This document shows, in pieces, positions 8,901 through 16,982 of a stretch of DNA of 35,393 nucleotides (position 1 is its first letter; the number at the start of each line of letters is the position of its first letter). This stretch comes from Isochrysis galbana (lineage: Eukaryota > Haptophyta > Isochrysidales > Isochrysidaceae). The stretch is from contig CM030941.1 of assembly GCA_018136815.1 (NCBI GenBank), positions 85,772 through 121,164 of the forward strand. The letters run 5' to 3'. A program made the translations under genes and the position numbers. A model generated the notes under the pieces. That model saw nothing but the letters and a program-made list of their open reading frames with translations, made no database searches and was not told the DNA's origin.

Positions 8901-11900
8901 ACGAAGAAATTGTCCGCGTTAGAGCTACTCGCTTGCGCGCGGTGCAGCCTATTGGACCGGCCTTCACTTAGCTCGACCGAGGCTACCGCCTACGAGCCGT
9001 GGTCGGCTCTTCATCGTTATGAGAGGGGGAGGGAAACGAGTGAAGTTTCTTCCGACCCCGTTGTTTCCCGTCCAGCTACTCCCGAGTCAGACAACCACGA
9101 AGACCAAAAAGAAACCCACGATAACCACGACAACGACACGCCACTCCACGCCTCCGAGTCTACACTCCACGACCCATTCTCTCCATGGACCGCCCCGCCT
9201 CCGGCACGCGCGAGCTCGCCGCGTCCGACGACGCCGACGACTCTCCGGAAGCGGCGCCAACAATGGCAATCATTCGGAGTGAACGGGGACCAGAAATGGT
9301 CCAACGTCACGCTCGAAACCGCTGACGAAATAAGAGCGCAAGCTCTAGCCGGACGAAACGCCGACGAGGAATCCGACCTCGCCGCTGCCGTCCGAGCGCC
9401 GATCGAGTTCGTGGAAGCCAAAGGCATCCGCGCCGAAGAGCTAGCCTCATTAGTTCGAAGACCCAAGACAGAAGCCCAAGCCCGTCTCGAGAAAGATTGG
9501 GAAAAGATGTCCGACCACCCGAGGCACCCCACCGACAAGAGAGGCCTGGGCTACACTAGTCCCAAGCTATCACCCTGTACCGCTACCAACGAGGACGACC
9601 CCTCTAGGCCCCCTGCCACGATAGCGGCAGTCGGAGTACCCGAAGAGACGACGACCAGTTTGACGACGAATTCACCCGAGCAACGACGCTGGCGACCAAC
9701 CCCGTCCCTGTCCGACACCATTGCACACGTGACCGCGCACCGGCCGGAGAGCGTCGTGGATACCCTACCATCTGCCTACCCAAGGCATTGTCTATATGTT
9801 CGAGATCTAATGGTCTGCCGCTCCGGCGAGGCTGCCGGCAAAGAAGGAGTAATCTTAGCCGACTCCGCCCTCACGGTCAACAGCACACTCGCTGACACCG
9901 GAGCTGGCCCGTCGGTCGTGACCACTTCCCTCTTGTCCAGCCTACCCAACGACGCATGCGTCGAGCGGCTGCCGCAAGCCGTAGTGACACCGCTCCATGG
10001 CCCAGACGGCCTACCTCTTATCACGCGAGGCAAGGCTCGAATCGTTTTCTCCGTCGGTGGATTTCTCTTTCGTCATACGTTCATGGTGATTGAAGGCAAC
10101 CCGATGCTACTGCTCGGGAACGACTTCTTAGCTACGCACGCCGCTTCGATTCAGCTCGCCTCCGACAGCGCGGACGGCTCTATCACCCTCGGTGCCCCAT
10201 CCACGGTGGCTCCTCTTGAGGTTAATGGCAGTCCAAGCCCCGACGCTCCGCCGATCTTTCGCGTCTCGACGTCACCGATAGCGGTGGTCCCTGTCAGCAT
10301 GACTTGTGCACAGGTCTGTCCGACCTCCGCGAACCCAATCACGACTGACTTCTTCCGAGGGCCGCAAGCCGCCGAAAACGACAACCAGCTAGTCTCCGAG
10401 CCGCTCTTCAACACGGCCGATGAGTTTGCCGCCAAAGCGCCGGCGTCTTGTGGCTCCGAGTACCTCCTATATACCCATGAACCTATCACGATCCCGGCCT
10501 ATCATCGGGCGACGTTTCACGTCCGAATTCCGCTAGCTCTTCGAGAACACGAAGACTGCGCCATGCTCGTGGACCGACTCCCTACACGCGAGACTATTGA
10601 CAGCTCTCCGCTCGTCATCCCTCAAGTAGAGAGGCCGAAATCCGACCACACCATCGCGGTTACGGTGGCCAATACTGACCCCAAACCACTACACCTTCCG
10701 TCGTTCCATCCTGTAGCTTCGCTACAGGTTCGATTCAAGATTCACGCTGGAACTTATCACCGCGTCGGTGACAATAACTCGCCGGATGTGATTGAGTCGC
10801 TCAACGAGGACCAACGCAAGCTCCTCGAGGCAGCCAAGATCGACCCCGAGGGCCGTCTCTCGATGCCCCAACGTGAACAAGTTCGTCGTCTACTGGCCCG
10901 ACGTATCGCTGCTTTCGCAATTGACCCGACTAACCCGAATCACACTCACGTGATGGAGGTAGAGCTACCGCTCAACCCCGGAGCCGAAGCTCACCGTCAC
11001 GCACCGTCTAGAGTTGGACGAGAGGGTGAGAAGATCATAGAGGACGAAGTTTGCAAGATGGAGTCCGCGGGCATCATTAGGAAATCAAATTCGTCGTGGG
11101 CCTCTCGAGTCGTGTTAGTCACTAAGAAGGATGGCTCCGTACGTTTCTGCGTAGATTATCGCGACGTCAACTCCAAGCTTCGTCTAGAGGACAGCCCTCT
11201 TCCCCTCACGGTAGAAGCCATCGACCGATTGTCGTCCGGTCAAGGCAACCTCGATTCTCTATTCCTTTGCACCATGGACCTGGCATCTGGTTTCTGGGGT
11301 ATACCGATCAAAGAATCCGATAAACATATCACCGCGTTCACTACTCATCGCGGCAAGTACGAGTTCAATTACTTGCCTTTCGGTGTTCAATCCGGTCCCT
11401 CGTATATGTGCCGCCTCATGGACGCCGTTCTCGGTGGGCTGGCATGGGAGATTTGTATGCCATACTTGGATGATGTCGGCGCCTGGTCGACAGGTGTAGG
11501 TGACTCGCTGCAGGCCAGGGAAGAGTCGTCATTCCAACAAATGTTACACCGTCTTGATCTTGTCTTGGAACGTCTCATCTGGGCGGGCCTCACTTGCAAG
11601 ATGTCGAAATGCGTTTTCTTTGCCACCTCGGCTGAATATCTCGGCCACGTTGTTTCGCGTGAAGGTCTTCGGATGGATCCCAAGAAAGTGGAAGCTGTCT
11701 CGAAAATCGACCCAACCCAAATCAACTCGATCGAAGCCGTCCGTTCGTTCCTTGGATTGTGCTCCTACTACCGCCGTTTCATCCGTCGTTTTGCGATCCG
11801 TGCGGCGCCGTTAACCGCTCTCACGCGGAAAGGGTGCGACGTCCCGGTCGAGTCGCAAACAGAAGCCTGTCGACAGGCTATCGAAGATCTCAAGCAAGCT

Positions 11901-12053
11901 ATCTGTGAAGAACCCGTACTTGCACCTCCTCGAGACGACCGTCCTTTCCTCGTTAAAACCGACGGTGCTAGCAAGCTCGGCATCGCCGGCGTCCTCGCCC
12001 AAAAGACGACGAAGGGAGAGAGCGCGTCGTTGCATACTACGGTCGTAGCTTGA
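5973..12053 (+). CDS. pol: Pol polyprotein: linker, methyltransferase-like, protease, RT, start of RNase H
   Basis: The frame is the same as gag and has no stop from just after the gag TAG to 12053; the first internal ATG usable as an independent start is 6543. Numbering from that ATG: residues 1-560 are Ser/Pro-rich with SESESES runs from GAGTCC repeats. Residues 580-778 are the methyltransferase-like domain. The retropepsin active site DTGAG lies at 1118-1122, with a LLGNDFL strand downstream. A beta-rich linker follows. RT spans about 1480-1760 with MDLASGFW, LPFGVQSGP and YLDD (1641-1644). RNase H begins near 1795 with VKTDGAS. The frame is lost at about 12004. Translation may be by readthrough of TAG or from 6543; the sequence does not decide this. 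Confidence 0.9.
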   Translation, partial: VAGGAHVRAVTPLPVQGSGPERHPPKDRITLRPSTSTASNRYPKIPQVPDKPCHLHPPLSPASSPIAPISPNADDSILILDITHESSKPSQPSPPLYQLKPLNRYPPPLLKHPQSKTSRSAKIQPPQAQSNLQSFKSNFACPSHKTSPEYESESKSRSELPSSSYATASPSTSLSPVQSSPVSPVSITTTMEAQFSGSSPLSFESESKPVLSKPRSEPSESESESESEFTTSPSPTTRSTAGLTELQPLTEPPTTTPSAGVFTFGPPRPESESFGISGHFQNSNHNRAPFHEPPRIESKHKLTPKPSTTATVSLSEPPFRVSPQPACHSSRLHAAEPIPSVSVPSPSPIAQDSASRARVIKPVTESEISAAPSQPVLATVPLLSSQASASSSPTVATPGGFTFEPAPSVPISKVSPVIGVQHARNDESESEYKLTSPRSPRSTTGVPTPPHQPRALEELEQPSPSPSQVAESSEFESESTVISAVHPPASPSQVLRRMLRIAEPLRPLPTPAAAVEPPPWPQPSPQPASTTATSLLSPAPTPPTTECNDVDPWPVSSSDVTMESDHNSSARRGTAASQTELLRPLSQPNRVPEPCPSCLSPVVSRPRRPSPPSDTPLLRVSSSIPSSEPVSTSSISESSSIRPTSLRPPVAASEHCLPLDTTATTIMRVAAINASAIQSFDSSQNNSDVGTRDDTPSPALHALASLRARASGSAVVLPRHLTEAAQELRRPRNGTLASPAAALPKHFDELCAELTKMNQRVQDGLTSGCHAPRVLVVGETSGVVSSMFLLAGADVATCDLYPSEIDYVPHFQGDALHVQNLGWDLVIAHPPCTYLSAVSSQWLSQEPGRRAALESAARVFKSMASATAPFVAVENPRMHAEARRLVGGLTPTQFVQPWEHGTGHQKATGLYLTKGLPPLQPTCVVDGRESAMANLSPSPHRGALRSRTYVGVAGAMAIHWMPVLLRHLSRQRDQTSTKKLSALELLACARCSLLDRPSLSSTEATAYEPWSALHRYERGRETSEVSSDPVVSRPATPESDNHEDQKETHDNHDNDTPLHASESTLHDPFSPWTAPPPARASSPRPTTPTTLRKRRQQWQSFGVNGDQKWSNVTLETADEIRAQALAGRNADEESDLAAAVRAPIEFVEAKGIRAEELASLVRRPKTEAQARLEKDWEKMSDHPRHPTDKRGLGYTSPKLSPCTATNEDDPSRPPATIAAVGVPEETTTSLTTNSPEQRRWRPTPSLSDTIAHVTAHRPESVVDTLPSAYPRHCLYVRDLMVCRSGEAAGKEGVILADSALTVNSTLADTGAGPSVVTTSLLSSLPNDACVERLPQAVVTPLHGPDGLPLITRGKARIVFSVGGFLFRHTFMVIEGNPMLLLGNDFLATHAASIQLASDSADGSITLGAPSTVAPLEVNGSPSPDAPPIFRVSTSPIAVVPVSMTCAQVCPTSANPITTDFFRGPQAAENDNQLVSEPLFNTADEFAAKAPASCGSEYLLYTHEPITIPAYHRATFHVRIPLALREHEDCAMLVDRLPTRETIDSSPLVIPQVERPKSDHTIAVTVANTDPKPLHLPSFHPVASLQVRFKIHAGTYHRVGDNNSPDVIESLNEDQRKLLEAAKIDPEGRLSMPQREQVRRLLARRIAAFAIDPTNPNHTHVMEVELPLNPGAEAHRHAPSRVGREGEKIIEDEVCKMESAGIIRKSNSSWASRVVLVTKKDGSVRFCVDYRDVNSKLRLEDSPLPLTVEAIDRLSSGQGNLDSLFLCTMDLASGFWGIPIKESDKHITAFTTHRGKYEFNYLPFGVQSGPSYMCRLMDAVLGGLAWEICMPYLDDVGAWSTGVGDSLQAREESSFQQMLHRLDLVLERLIWAGLTCKMSKCVFFATSAEYLGHVVSREGLRMDPKKVEAVSKIDPTQINSIEAVRSFLGLCSYYRRFIRRFAIRAAPLTALTRKGCDVPVESQTEACRQAIEDLKQAICEEPVLAPPRDDRPFLVKTDGASKLGIAGVLAQKTTKGESASLHTTVVA
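8284..8877 (+). other. Phage-type cytosine-C5 methyltransferase-like domain inside Pol
   Basis: This is a domain of the Pol polyprotein, about residues 580-778 counted from ATG 6543. Visible motifs are an SAM-binding strand and loop (VLVVGETSGVVSSMF), an acidic strand end (TCDLYPSE), HPPCTYLS with the candidate nucleophile Cys642, VENPRMH (residues 683-689, the motif VI-like Glu), a QPWEHGTGHQKATGLYL segment, and the end motif RSRTYVGVAGAMAIHW. This order matches a family of short phage and bacterial proteins usually annotated as DNA cytosine methyltransferases. All key positions I know to look for are present, so the domain may be active. Activity and target (DNA or RNA, cytosine or not) are inference. 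Confidence 0.8.
9834..10160 (+). other. Retropepsin-like aspartic protease domain of Pol
   Basis: DTGAGPSVV (nucleotides 9894-9920) is the catalytic Asp loop of retropepsins, and MLLLGNDFLATH about 65 residues later matches the conserved C-terminal strand of Ty3-type proteases. The domain would cleave the Gag-Pol precursor. The catalytic Asp-Thr/Ser-Gly is intact. Confidence 0.85.
10960..11840 (+). other. Reverse transcriptase domain of Pol
   Basis: The block shows the Ty3-type RT motifs in order: VTKKDGSVRFCVDYR, TMDLASGFWGI (motif A Asp), LPFGVQSGPSYM (motif B), PYLDDVG (motif C), followed by AEYLGHVV and FLGLCSYYRRFIRRF in the thumb/connection. YLDD replaces the commoner YVDD/FVDD of the family, a conservative change. 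No stop or frameshift affects this domain. Confidence 0.95.
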
Positions 12054-12793
12054 GTCCGGCTGAGCGCCATTGGACAGTCACTGAAATCGAACTTCTAGCA
12101 GCGCTAGAATCGATCCGAAATTGGAGGCCTTATCTTTGGGGTCGCCACTTCACCCTCGTCGTAGACCATTCAGCTTTGCGCTGGCTTCACACGATGAAAG
12201 ATCAAGTCACCGGTGGTCCAGCCTCGCGCCTCATGCGATGGGTCCTAAAGCTAGCCGAATATAGATTCGACGTCGTGCACAAACCTGGAGTCACTCACTG
12301 GGACGCCGACGGCTTATCCCGCTTAGTTGCTCTCGAGCCTGATCACGATCCTCTCCATCTCGAGGAGAGTGACGCCCATTCTTTCGATTCTTCTGAAATT
12401 CACGACATAGTCGCCGCCGCGGTTACTTCATCCACCCTCACCGCTCGCCGCCAACAAGCAAGCGATAGGCTCGCTCGTCAAGCATCGGAATCTTCGGAGT
12501 CGATTACCTCCTCGTATCTCGATGTGGGCGTGCCTCATGCCGACGAATTACGTCAAGCGCTCTCTACCGACGATCTCGCCAGCTCGATCCTTTCTGAAGT
12601 CGAGTCGATCCTTCCGAAAGCTTCCTCTTCGATTGACTCTAGCTCGTCGTCGAAGAAAAGTTCCCGATTCCTCCTTCGCGTGGCCTACTCTACTACCGCT
12701 CCTCAGAGGCGGAAGAGGCTCCTCTTCGTTTATACATTCCGGAGTCCCTTCGTGACACGTACCTCCGCGCCTACCATGACCACACTTGGTCAC
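12005..12793 (+). pseudogene. RNase H end and integrase start, out of frame with Pol
   Basis: From about 12005 the coding frame moves by one. It then reads the rest of RNase H (SLSPAERHWTVTEIELLA, then VVDHSALRWL and FDVVHKPGVTHWDADGLSR). About 200 codons of Ser-rich linker follow. At about 12682 the frame moves again, to LLYYRSSEAEE, the strand before the integrase HHCC zinc finger; the first His motif (AYHDHT) lies at the gap edge, where a third shift seems needed. All three shifts equal loss of one base, two of them at short runs (A, G). Either this copy is decaying or the assembly has indel errors near the gap. The catalytic core of integrase is not in the window. Confidence 0.8.
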
Positions 12794-12893
12794 NNNNNNN
12801 NNNNNNNNNNNNNNNNNNNNNNNNNNNNNNNNNNNNNNNNNNNNNNNNNNNNNNNNNNNNNNNNNNNNNNNNNNNNNNNNNNNNNNNNNNNNN
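12794..12893. other. Assembly gap of 100 N
   Basis: Exactly 100 unknown bases, the usual placeholder for a gap of unknown size. Retroelement sequence stops on its left, and unrelated sequence is present on its right. Confidence 1.
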
Positions 12894-13330
12894 GTCACGC
12901 GCGCCAACGGCAGTGCGTCATCTGTGCTGTTGTGCTCTGTCGCCAGTTGTTTCTCAGTGAGGATCATCGCAAAGTTGAATGCCTCGACAGCAGATCTCGC
13001 TGCGGGCGCGTGCTTTCGCGCGAATAGCACGAGTACATTGTAGAGCAGGCATGGCCGGCGCAGGGCCACCACCGGCGGCGCCATTCCGTGCTCAGCAGCC
13101 GCCTGCAGAGAGAGAACGAGATGGCGGCCGAGAGCACCTTCACAGCACACTGCAGGTTGTGCGCCCAGCCCGGCCTCGAGGAGGGGCCGGAGCGCGAGGC
13201 GCACACCATCGAGCAGTGACGCCCGCTCCGACGCGAGTGCTCCTGCGCTCGCGTACACCGAGAAGGTCCATTCGCCCTGGAGAGAGACGACAGCAGCGCC
13301 GACGCCCACTGTTTGATCCACCCGTATGGC
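12894..13330 (-). pseudogene. Partial minus-strand ORF with weak RNase H-like look
   Basis: An open frame on the minus strand runs from about 13321 into the gap (about 140 codons without stop). Its start, VDQTVGVGAAVVSLQGEWTF, then ALASERASLLDGVRLAL, resembles the first strand and the Glu helix of RNase H domains in retroelements. The remainder does not match that fold in any way I can see, and the plus strand is also open in places. A small inverted-repeat element lies directly upstream of it at 13335. Treat as an unassigned fragment. Confidence 0.3.
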
Positions 13331-13334
13331 ATAC

Positions 13335-13767
13335 TAGTAGGGGTGCACCATTAACAAAACAGAAATTTTTCTCCTGTACTCCTACACTTTCCTTAACCCC
13401 TCTGCCACCAGCACGCTGAGTTTCTTCGCTCACTTTCTTCGGTGCTCCGCGCCGGGTTATAATGATTTCTGGTTTCTTATCGGTTATCGGTGACATCAGC
13501 TGGTCCAATTTGGTTTCTTACGTATCGGCGGATTCTTGGGGTCCCCCCGACAAGCCCCCTCTATGCCACCCCTCGGTATGTAAAAAATAAGTGTTGAGCC
13601 ACGCGCGGCGCGCCCCTGTTGCGCGTACATGGAAGCTTTCTTGCTCATTCAGTTTCTTGTTCATGACCGGTGCCCTTTCGCTCTATGTAGGTTTCCTTGC
13701 ACACGGACGGTCAATTTCCTTGTACACTGTCCTTAATGGGGTGGTTTCTTAATGATGCACCCCTACT
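13335..13767. mobile_element. MITE-like element, about 433 bp, with about 20-bp terminal inverted repeats
   Basis: AGTAGGGGTGCACCATTAA (13336-13354) is repeated inverted, with one mismatch, at 13749-13767. The interior has no coding frame and holds many TTTCTT motifs. GTATGG occurs just outside both ends (13324-13329 and 13768-13773) but is not immediately adjacent on the left, so the target duplication is uncertain. It is most likely a non-autonomous DNA element. Confidence 0.65.
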
Positions 13768-13832
13768 GTATGGTGGTCCCGTGAATGGATGACAGTGTTG
13801 CCGTCAAAGTTTTATTGTTGTGTTAGTATAAC

Positions 13833-14034
13833 CCTACATGTGAAACACAGGAATAGTGTTTTTTTTTTCGGAAGTCGGAAGCCCAAAACATATGTTTTTC
13901 GCTGTTTTATTTCGGGCGCCCCCCCTACCCCGCACATCTTTTTTACACTGTTTTTCTTTGTTTTTTTTCGACGGCAAAAAACATACTGTTTTTGATGTTT
14001 TATTTCTAAGTTTTGACTGTGTTTCACATGTAGG
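13833..14034. mobile_element. 202-bp MITE with 18-bp perfect inverted ends and 8-bp target duplication
   Basis: CCTACATGTGAAACACAG (13833-13850) is repeated exactly, inverted, at 14017-14034. The element is flanked on both sides by the direct repeat AGTATAAC (13825-13832 and 14035-14042). The interior is T-rich and non-coding, with several ATACTG/ACATAT-like bits. An 8-bp duplication is typical of hAT-type transposases and of a few other superfamilies. Perfect ends suggest a recent insertion. Confidence 0.85.
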
Positions 14035-14042
14035 AGTATAAC

Positions 14043-14483
14043 CTTAGTGCACTATTCGTGCTGCGGGACCGTAGCCCTTCGACGGCAACGGACCCCCTAC
14101 CCCGCGATGGGGGTGTGCGCGGTTGGCGCATGGCTCGTCCGTTGTATGTGTGACGGATCGAGCATGACCACTGGCTCGATATGCGAAGATACGGAAGGGA
14201 AACGATCGGCGGAAGGCGCGGCGGGAATGGCGGAGTGGGACGGATGAGCGGGCTTGAGCACTTCCTCTGCAGAGGAAGGCCTTAGGTAGGGCACCAAGGC
14301 CGGACCCCGGAAACCGAAGACAAAGGAATGAAGGGGGCAGGGAAAGAGGTGGAGGGAGGGAATTTAAGGGCGGTGTAAGTAGAAAGTAGAGAAGGGAGAC
14401 CCAGTCAGTAGTAGGTGTGTAGCCCAGAATCTTCAGATAATTTTTTTCCAAGCGAGTCCGAACTTCCCAAGTGAGTCCTAACT
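14043..14483. other. Non-coding leader upstream of the second gag fragment
   Basis: No gene seen. The last 60 bases have AAGCGAGTCC / AAGTGAGTCC units repeated three times, in front of the segment shared with the first element. This may be the LTR/leader of a related family, but no match to 2273-3045 is visible. Confidence 0.4.
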
Positions 14484-14782
14484 TCCCAAGCGAGTCCCCC
14501 GAGTTCCCGAGTCTATACCCCGAGTCAACGAGTGAATACAAGTCAAGCAAGCGCCTGAGCCACCCCCAGTCGCCTGCCACCACCCCCCACAAGCCTCCTT
14601 CCGCACTTCCGCGCCCTCCGTGGGTCGTGCGTCTTGCGTCGTGCGTCGATCGCCATGCCCGTAGTCACTCCCGAGGAAAGCTCCATGAGCTCCCCGCAAG
14701 AACCGCGTTCCGCGCTAGCTGCCGGCGCGCCCTCGCAGGCAATCTCCAAGTTCCAAGAGAGAGATCAGCCTTGCTCTGACAC
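14484..14782 (+). pseudogene. Truncated second copy of the retroelement leader and gag start
   Basis: This segment matches 3046-3330: leader, ATG (14655; context atcgccATGc) and the first 33 or so gag codons (MPVVTPEESSMSSPQE...). A 5-base insertion then changes the frame, and similarity stops near 14782 where unrelated palindromic repeats begin. The open frame runs on to 14957 through those repeats. Only a fragment of a second element is present. Confidence 0.9.
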
Positions 14783-14809
14783 CAGCGAAATGGACAGTCA
14801 CCCTGACAG

Positions 14810-15165
14810 CTTACGGGGGGGAAATAGCGCCTGGGGGCTCGAGGACAGCCCTCCGATAGCTATCGGCGCCCGTCGTTTTCCCCCAATAGCTATCGGCGCC
14901 CGTCGTTTCCCCCCCAATAGCTTTCGGGGGCCGCCTTTCGCCCCCGACCCCCGATAGCTATTGGGGGCCGCGACCTTAAAACGCGATAGCTCCCTGGTCC
15001 CTGGGGGAGGTAAAATCTCCCAATAGCTCTCGGGGGGTTTTCTCGGTCCCCGGTAGCTCTCGGTGGGGCTGTTGGCGATCGGGAGAAAATTCCCCCCCGA
15101 TAGCTCTCGGAGGCCCCCGGCAGCTCCTGGGGGGCGATGGCTCCTGGCGGAGGGTAACATATGAA
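14810..15165. repeat. Cluster of about nine AGCT-centred palindromic repeats
   Basis: The core (A/G)ATAGCT(A/C/T)TCGGGG or a close variant occurs about every 30-45 bases, e.g. 14840, 14885, 14918, 14952, 14982, 15023, 15052 and 15099. The spacers are C- and G-runs. Several units are near-perfect palindromes such as CCGATAGCTATCGG, so each could fold into a hairpin. No coding sense is apparent. The left edge adjoins the truncated gag fragment. Confidence 0.8.
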
Positions 15166-15333
15166 TAGGCTATTAATATTAAGGTGGTAGGTCCAGGTTA
15201 GAAAGGGCCTATTTACGGCCGCTCCGCCGCTCCGATGACGGCCGCGGCCGTCGGCACTGGCAGCCACGCACTCTCCAGAATCCACAGCAAGATGTCGGCC
15301 GGGCCGCGGCTGCGGACAGGGATCGGTGTGGGT

Positions 15334-15355
15334 CACAACTTCGATCGAAGTTGTG
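15334..15355. other. 22-bp perfect palindrome
   Basis: The 22 bases centred on CTTCGATCGAAG are identical to their reverse complement. No further copy was seen in the window. It might be a dimer-binding operator-like site or simply a chance or element-derived palindrome. Confidence 0.7.
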
Positions 15356-15611
15356 GCAAGGACCACTGAGCCGTTCCGCCAGTGGAGGGCCCTTTCTCTC
15401 TCCCTCTCCGCTACGCCAGAGCCGCAGCACGGCGTGAGCGCAAGGCCGGTCTGGCGGGAATTTTCACAGCACCCCTCGCGCAGATAAGGGGCATGTCGAC
15501 CATACTAAAGTGGGGGGCCACCGGGATGCGGCTCAGCACGCCCTCGTGGTCGCTGGAGTCGCTCTTGGGCGGCTACTCTGGCAGCCGCGCCCCTGCGCCT
15601 CCGAGTACGTT

Positions 15612-16016
15612 TGACGTAGGGGCTCAGGCCTGCTGCGAACCTATGCAGGAATTCTCAAAGCAGGCGAGGGAGATGAAATCGCGCACTATCCAGTCTACAC
15701 AGTGGACATGCTCATGCGGAACCGGACCCTTTCCTTTGGGCACTGGGACGTGGAGGGAAGCGAACCTATGGTTCTTCGCGGGGCAGATGCCACGTTGGCC
15801 CGAGATCGGCCTATCTTCAGTGTCGAGACGTTCCCGCGGTCGAATAGTACGAGGCATGCAGAGCTCTTGCAGGAAGTCAAGCGCGCAGGCTATCGGTGCA
15901 TGGGAATACGCGAGTCTTGCGGCCTCCCAGAGATTGTCGCAATCTCATGTGCATACCGAAGGATCTGCAAGTGCCCGTTTGCGACAATGCTCACTTCATT
16001 GAATACAAATAAATCT
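15612..16016 (+). pseudogene. FkbM-type methyltransferase C-terminal fragment, frame-broken
   Basis: In the frame of 15615 the protein reads through YPVYTVDMLMRN, then GHWDVEGSEPMVLRGA (the DVEG-E signature of the FkbM / Methyltransf_21 family), then RPIFSVETFPRSNS and a helix ending near 15930. After one apparent base loss between about 15905 and 15947, the next frame continues with CIPKDLQVPVCDN and a stop at 16014-16016, a plausible natural C terminus. No N-terminal SAM-binding half is recognisable upstream before the stop at 15612. It may be one exon of a spliced gene with a sequencing error, or a pseudogene. FkbM enzymes are SAM-dependent O-methyltransferases. Confidence 0.7.
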
Positions 16017-16855
16017 GGGGATCGAGATGGAGATGGTTCCACATTCCACACCATGTGTCTTGTTTGCACTTGTGCAATGTTGTGCAAAAAAATCCAATTG
16101 CCTTATGGTGAGTGCCTTAAAAATATCTTAATAGTCTCGCCACGCGCGCGCGCGGTGCTTAGCCATAGCAGTCCAACTACATTTTTCATTTTTAAATTCT
16201 TTTAGCATTTAACAAATTGTTGGTCATGGTAGTGGTGTGGATGGAGCTGTGAGCTGTGGATCTTTGATCTTTACTAGACTGGTATGAAAAGAAAACATCT
16301 AAAGATTCAGGGCTAAACACCTCCTCCTACTATACCGATATTCACTACCTGTTACAGACACCACCCTTATTCCCCCTTTTTTCGCCTTTCCGCCTTCTCC
16401 CCTCGTTCTTGTTTCTTTGGTCGCGGGGGTGCGGCCGAGGCCCATGCCCAGGTGCACTACCATGGGTCAGGCTTTGAGTGCGCGTACCGGGCAGGCCTTT
16501 TGATCTGCGTTGTTGTCTTTGCCGTCAGTCTGGCGGGTGCCTCTTGGGCCTGGCCAATTATTGCCAAACTTGTTTGCAAGTTTGGGTCAGTTTTGGGGCC
16601 TACTGCAAGATCTGCAAGTCCGTGCACGTTTGGGCGGGAACGGGAGGCGGGATGCAAAAACAAAACCCGGTCCTGGCGCGCCCCGTGGGCCTTGGGCCTT
16701 GGGCGGGGGGCGGGGGGGGGGGCTGTGATGTTGCGCTACAATCAGTCCAAACGCGTGTGAGAAAAGTGAGAGTGAATGATATGGATATGGATATGGATAT
16801 GTAATATGTAATTCAATTCTTATGTTCAACCTACTTTTATAAGTGGGGATCAATG
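16017..16855. other. Intergenic; one strong hairpin and a hexamer microsatellite
   Basis: No gene recognised. CCAAACTTG and its complement (16564-16572 with 16577-16585) form a 9-bp hairpin with a 4-base loop. A G-run lies at about 16706-16722. The AAAACATCT-AAGATTC segment near 16290 recurs near 24855, suggesting a weakly conserved dispersed repeat. Confidence 0.5.
16778..16802. repeat. (GATATG)n microsatellite
   Basis: About four perfect copies of a GATATG hexamer. Confidence 0.85.
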
Positions 16856-16911
16856 GGGACCGGAGAATGTTTTGGACGAAACTTCCTGCCGTCGGCCGAG
16901 GAGAGGACGGA
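16856..16911 (-). repeat. 145-bp repeat, first piece of the split reverse copy
   Basis: Reverse complement of 2214-2272 with a 2-base deletion. It ends exactly where the terminal inverted repeat of the transposon starts (16912). Confidence 0.85.
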
Positions 16912-16982
16912 AGGCGGCTTGCCTTCATTTGGTCTCCTTTCCCTCAGCGCTATGGACCTGTAACGAAACTTTTTTTTCTAGT

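Larger units (their letters stand above)
3046..12793 (+). mobile_element. Ty3/gypsy-type LTR retroelement carrying a methyltransferase-like domain, 3' end lost at the gap
   Basis: The element holds, in order: a gag-like protein (3207-5972), an in-frame TAG, a Pro/Ser-rich linker, a cytosine-methyltransferase-like domain (8284-8877), an aspartic protease, reverse transcriptase with YLDD, RNase H, and the first part of an integrase zinc-binding domain that runs into the N gap at 12794. Protease-RT-RNase H-integrase is the Ty3/gypsy (Metaviridae-like) order. LTRs were not identified. Gag through RT is open apart from the TAG; RNase H and integrase are split by apparent one-base losses. The leader and the start of gag occur again at 14484-14782, so this is a repeat family. 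Confidence 0.92.

Noticed and set aside
11998..12006. Programmed -1 frameshift site in Pol
   Set aside because: The heptamer does not fit X-XXY-YYZ in the zero frame, and a shift within RNase H would make no functional sense; indel is simpler.
14810..15165. CRISPR-like array
   Set aside because: Repeat cores are short and variable, spacers are not of fixed length or unique, and the context is eukaryotic.
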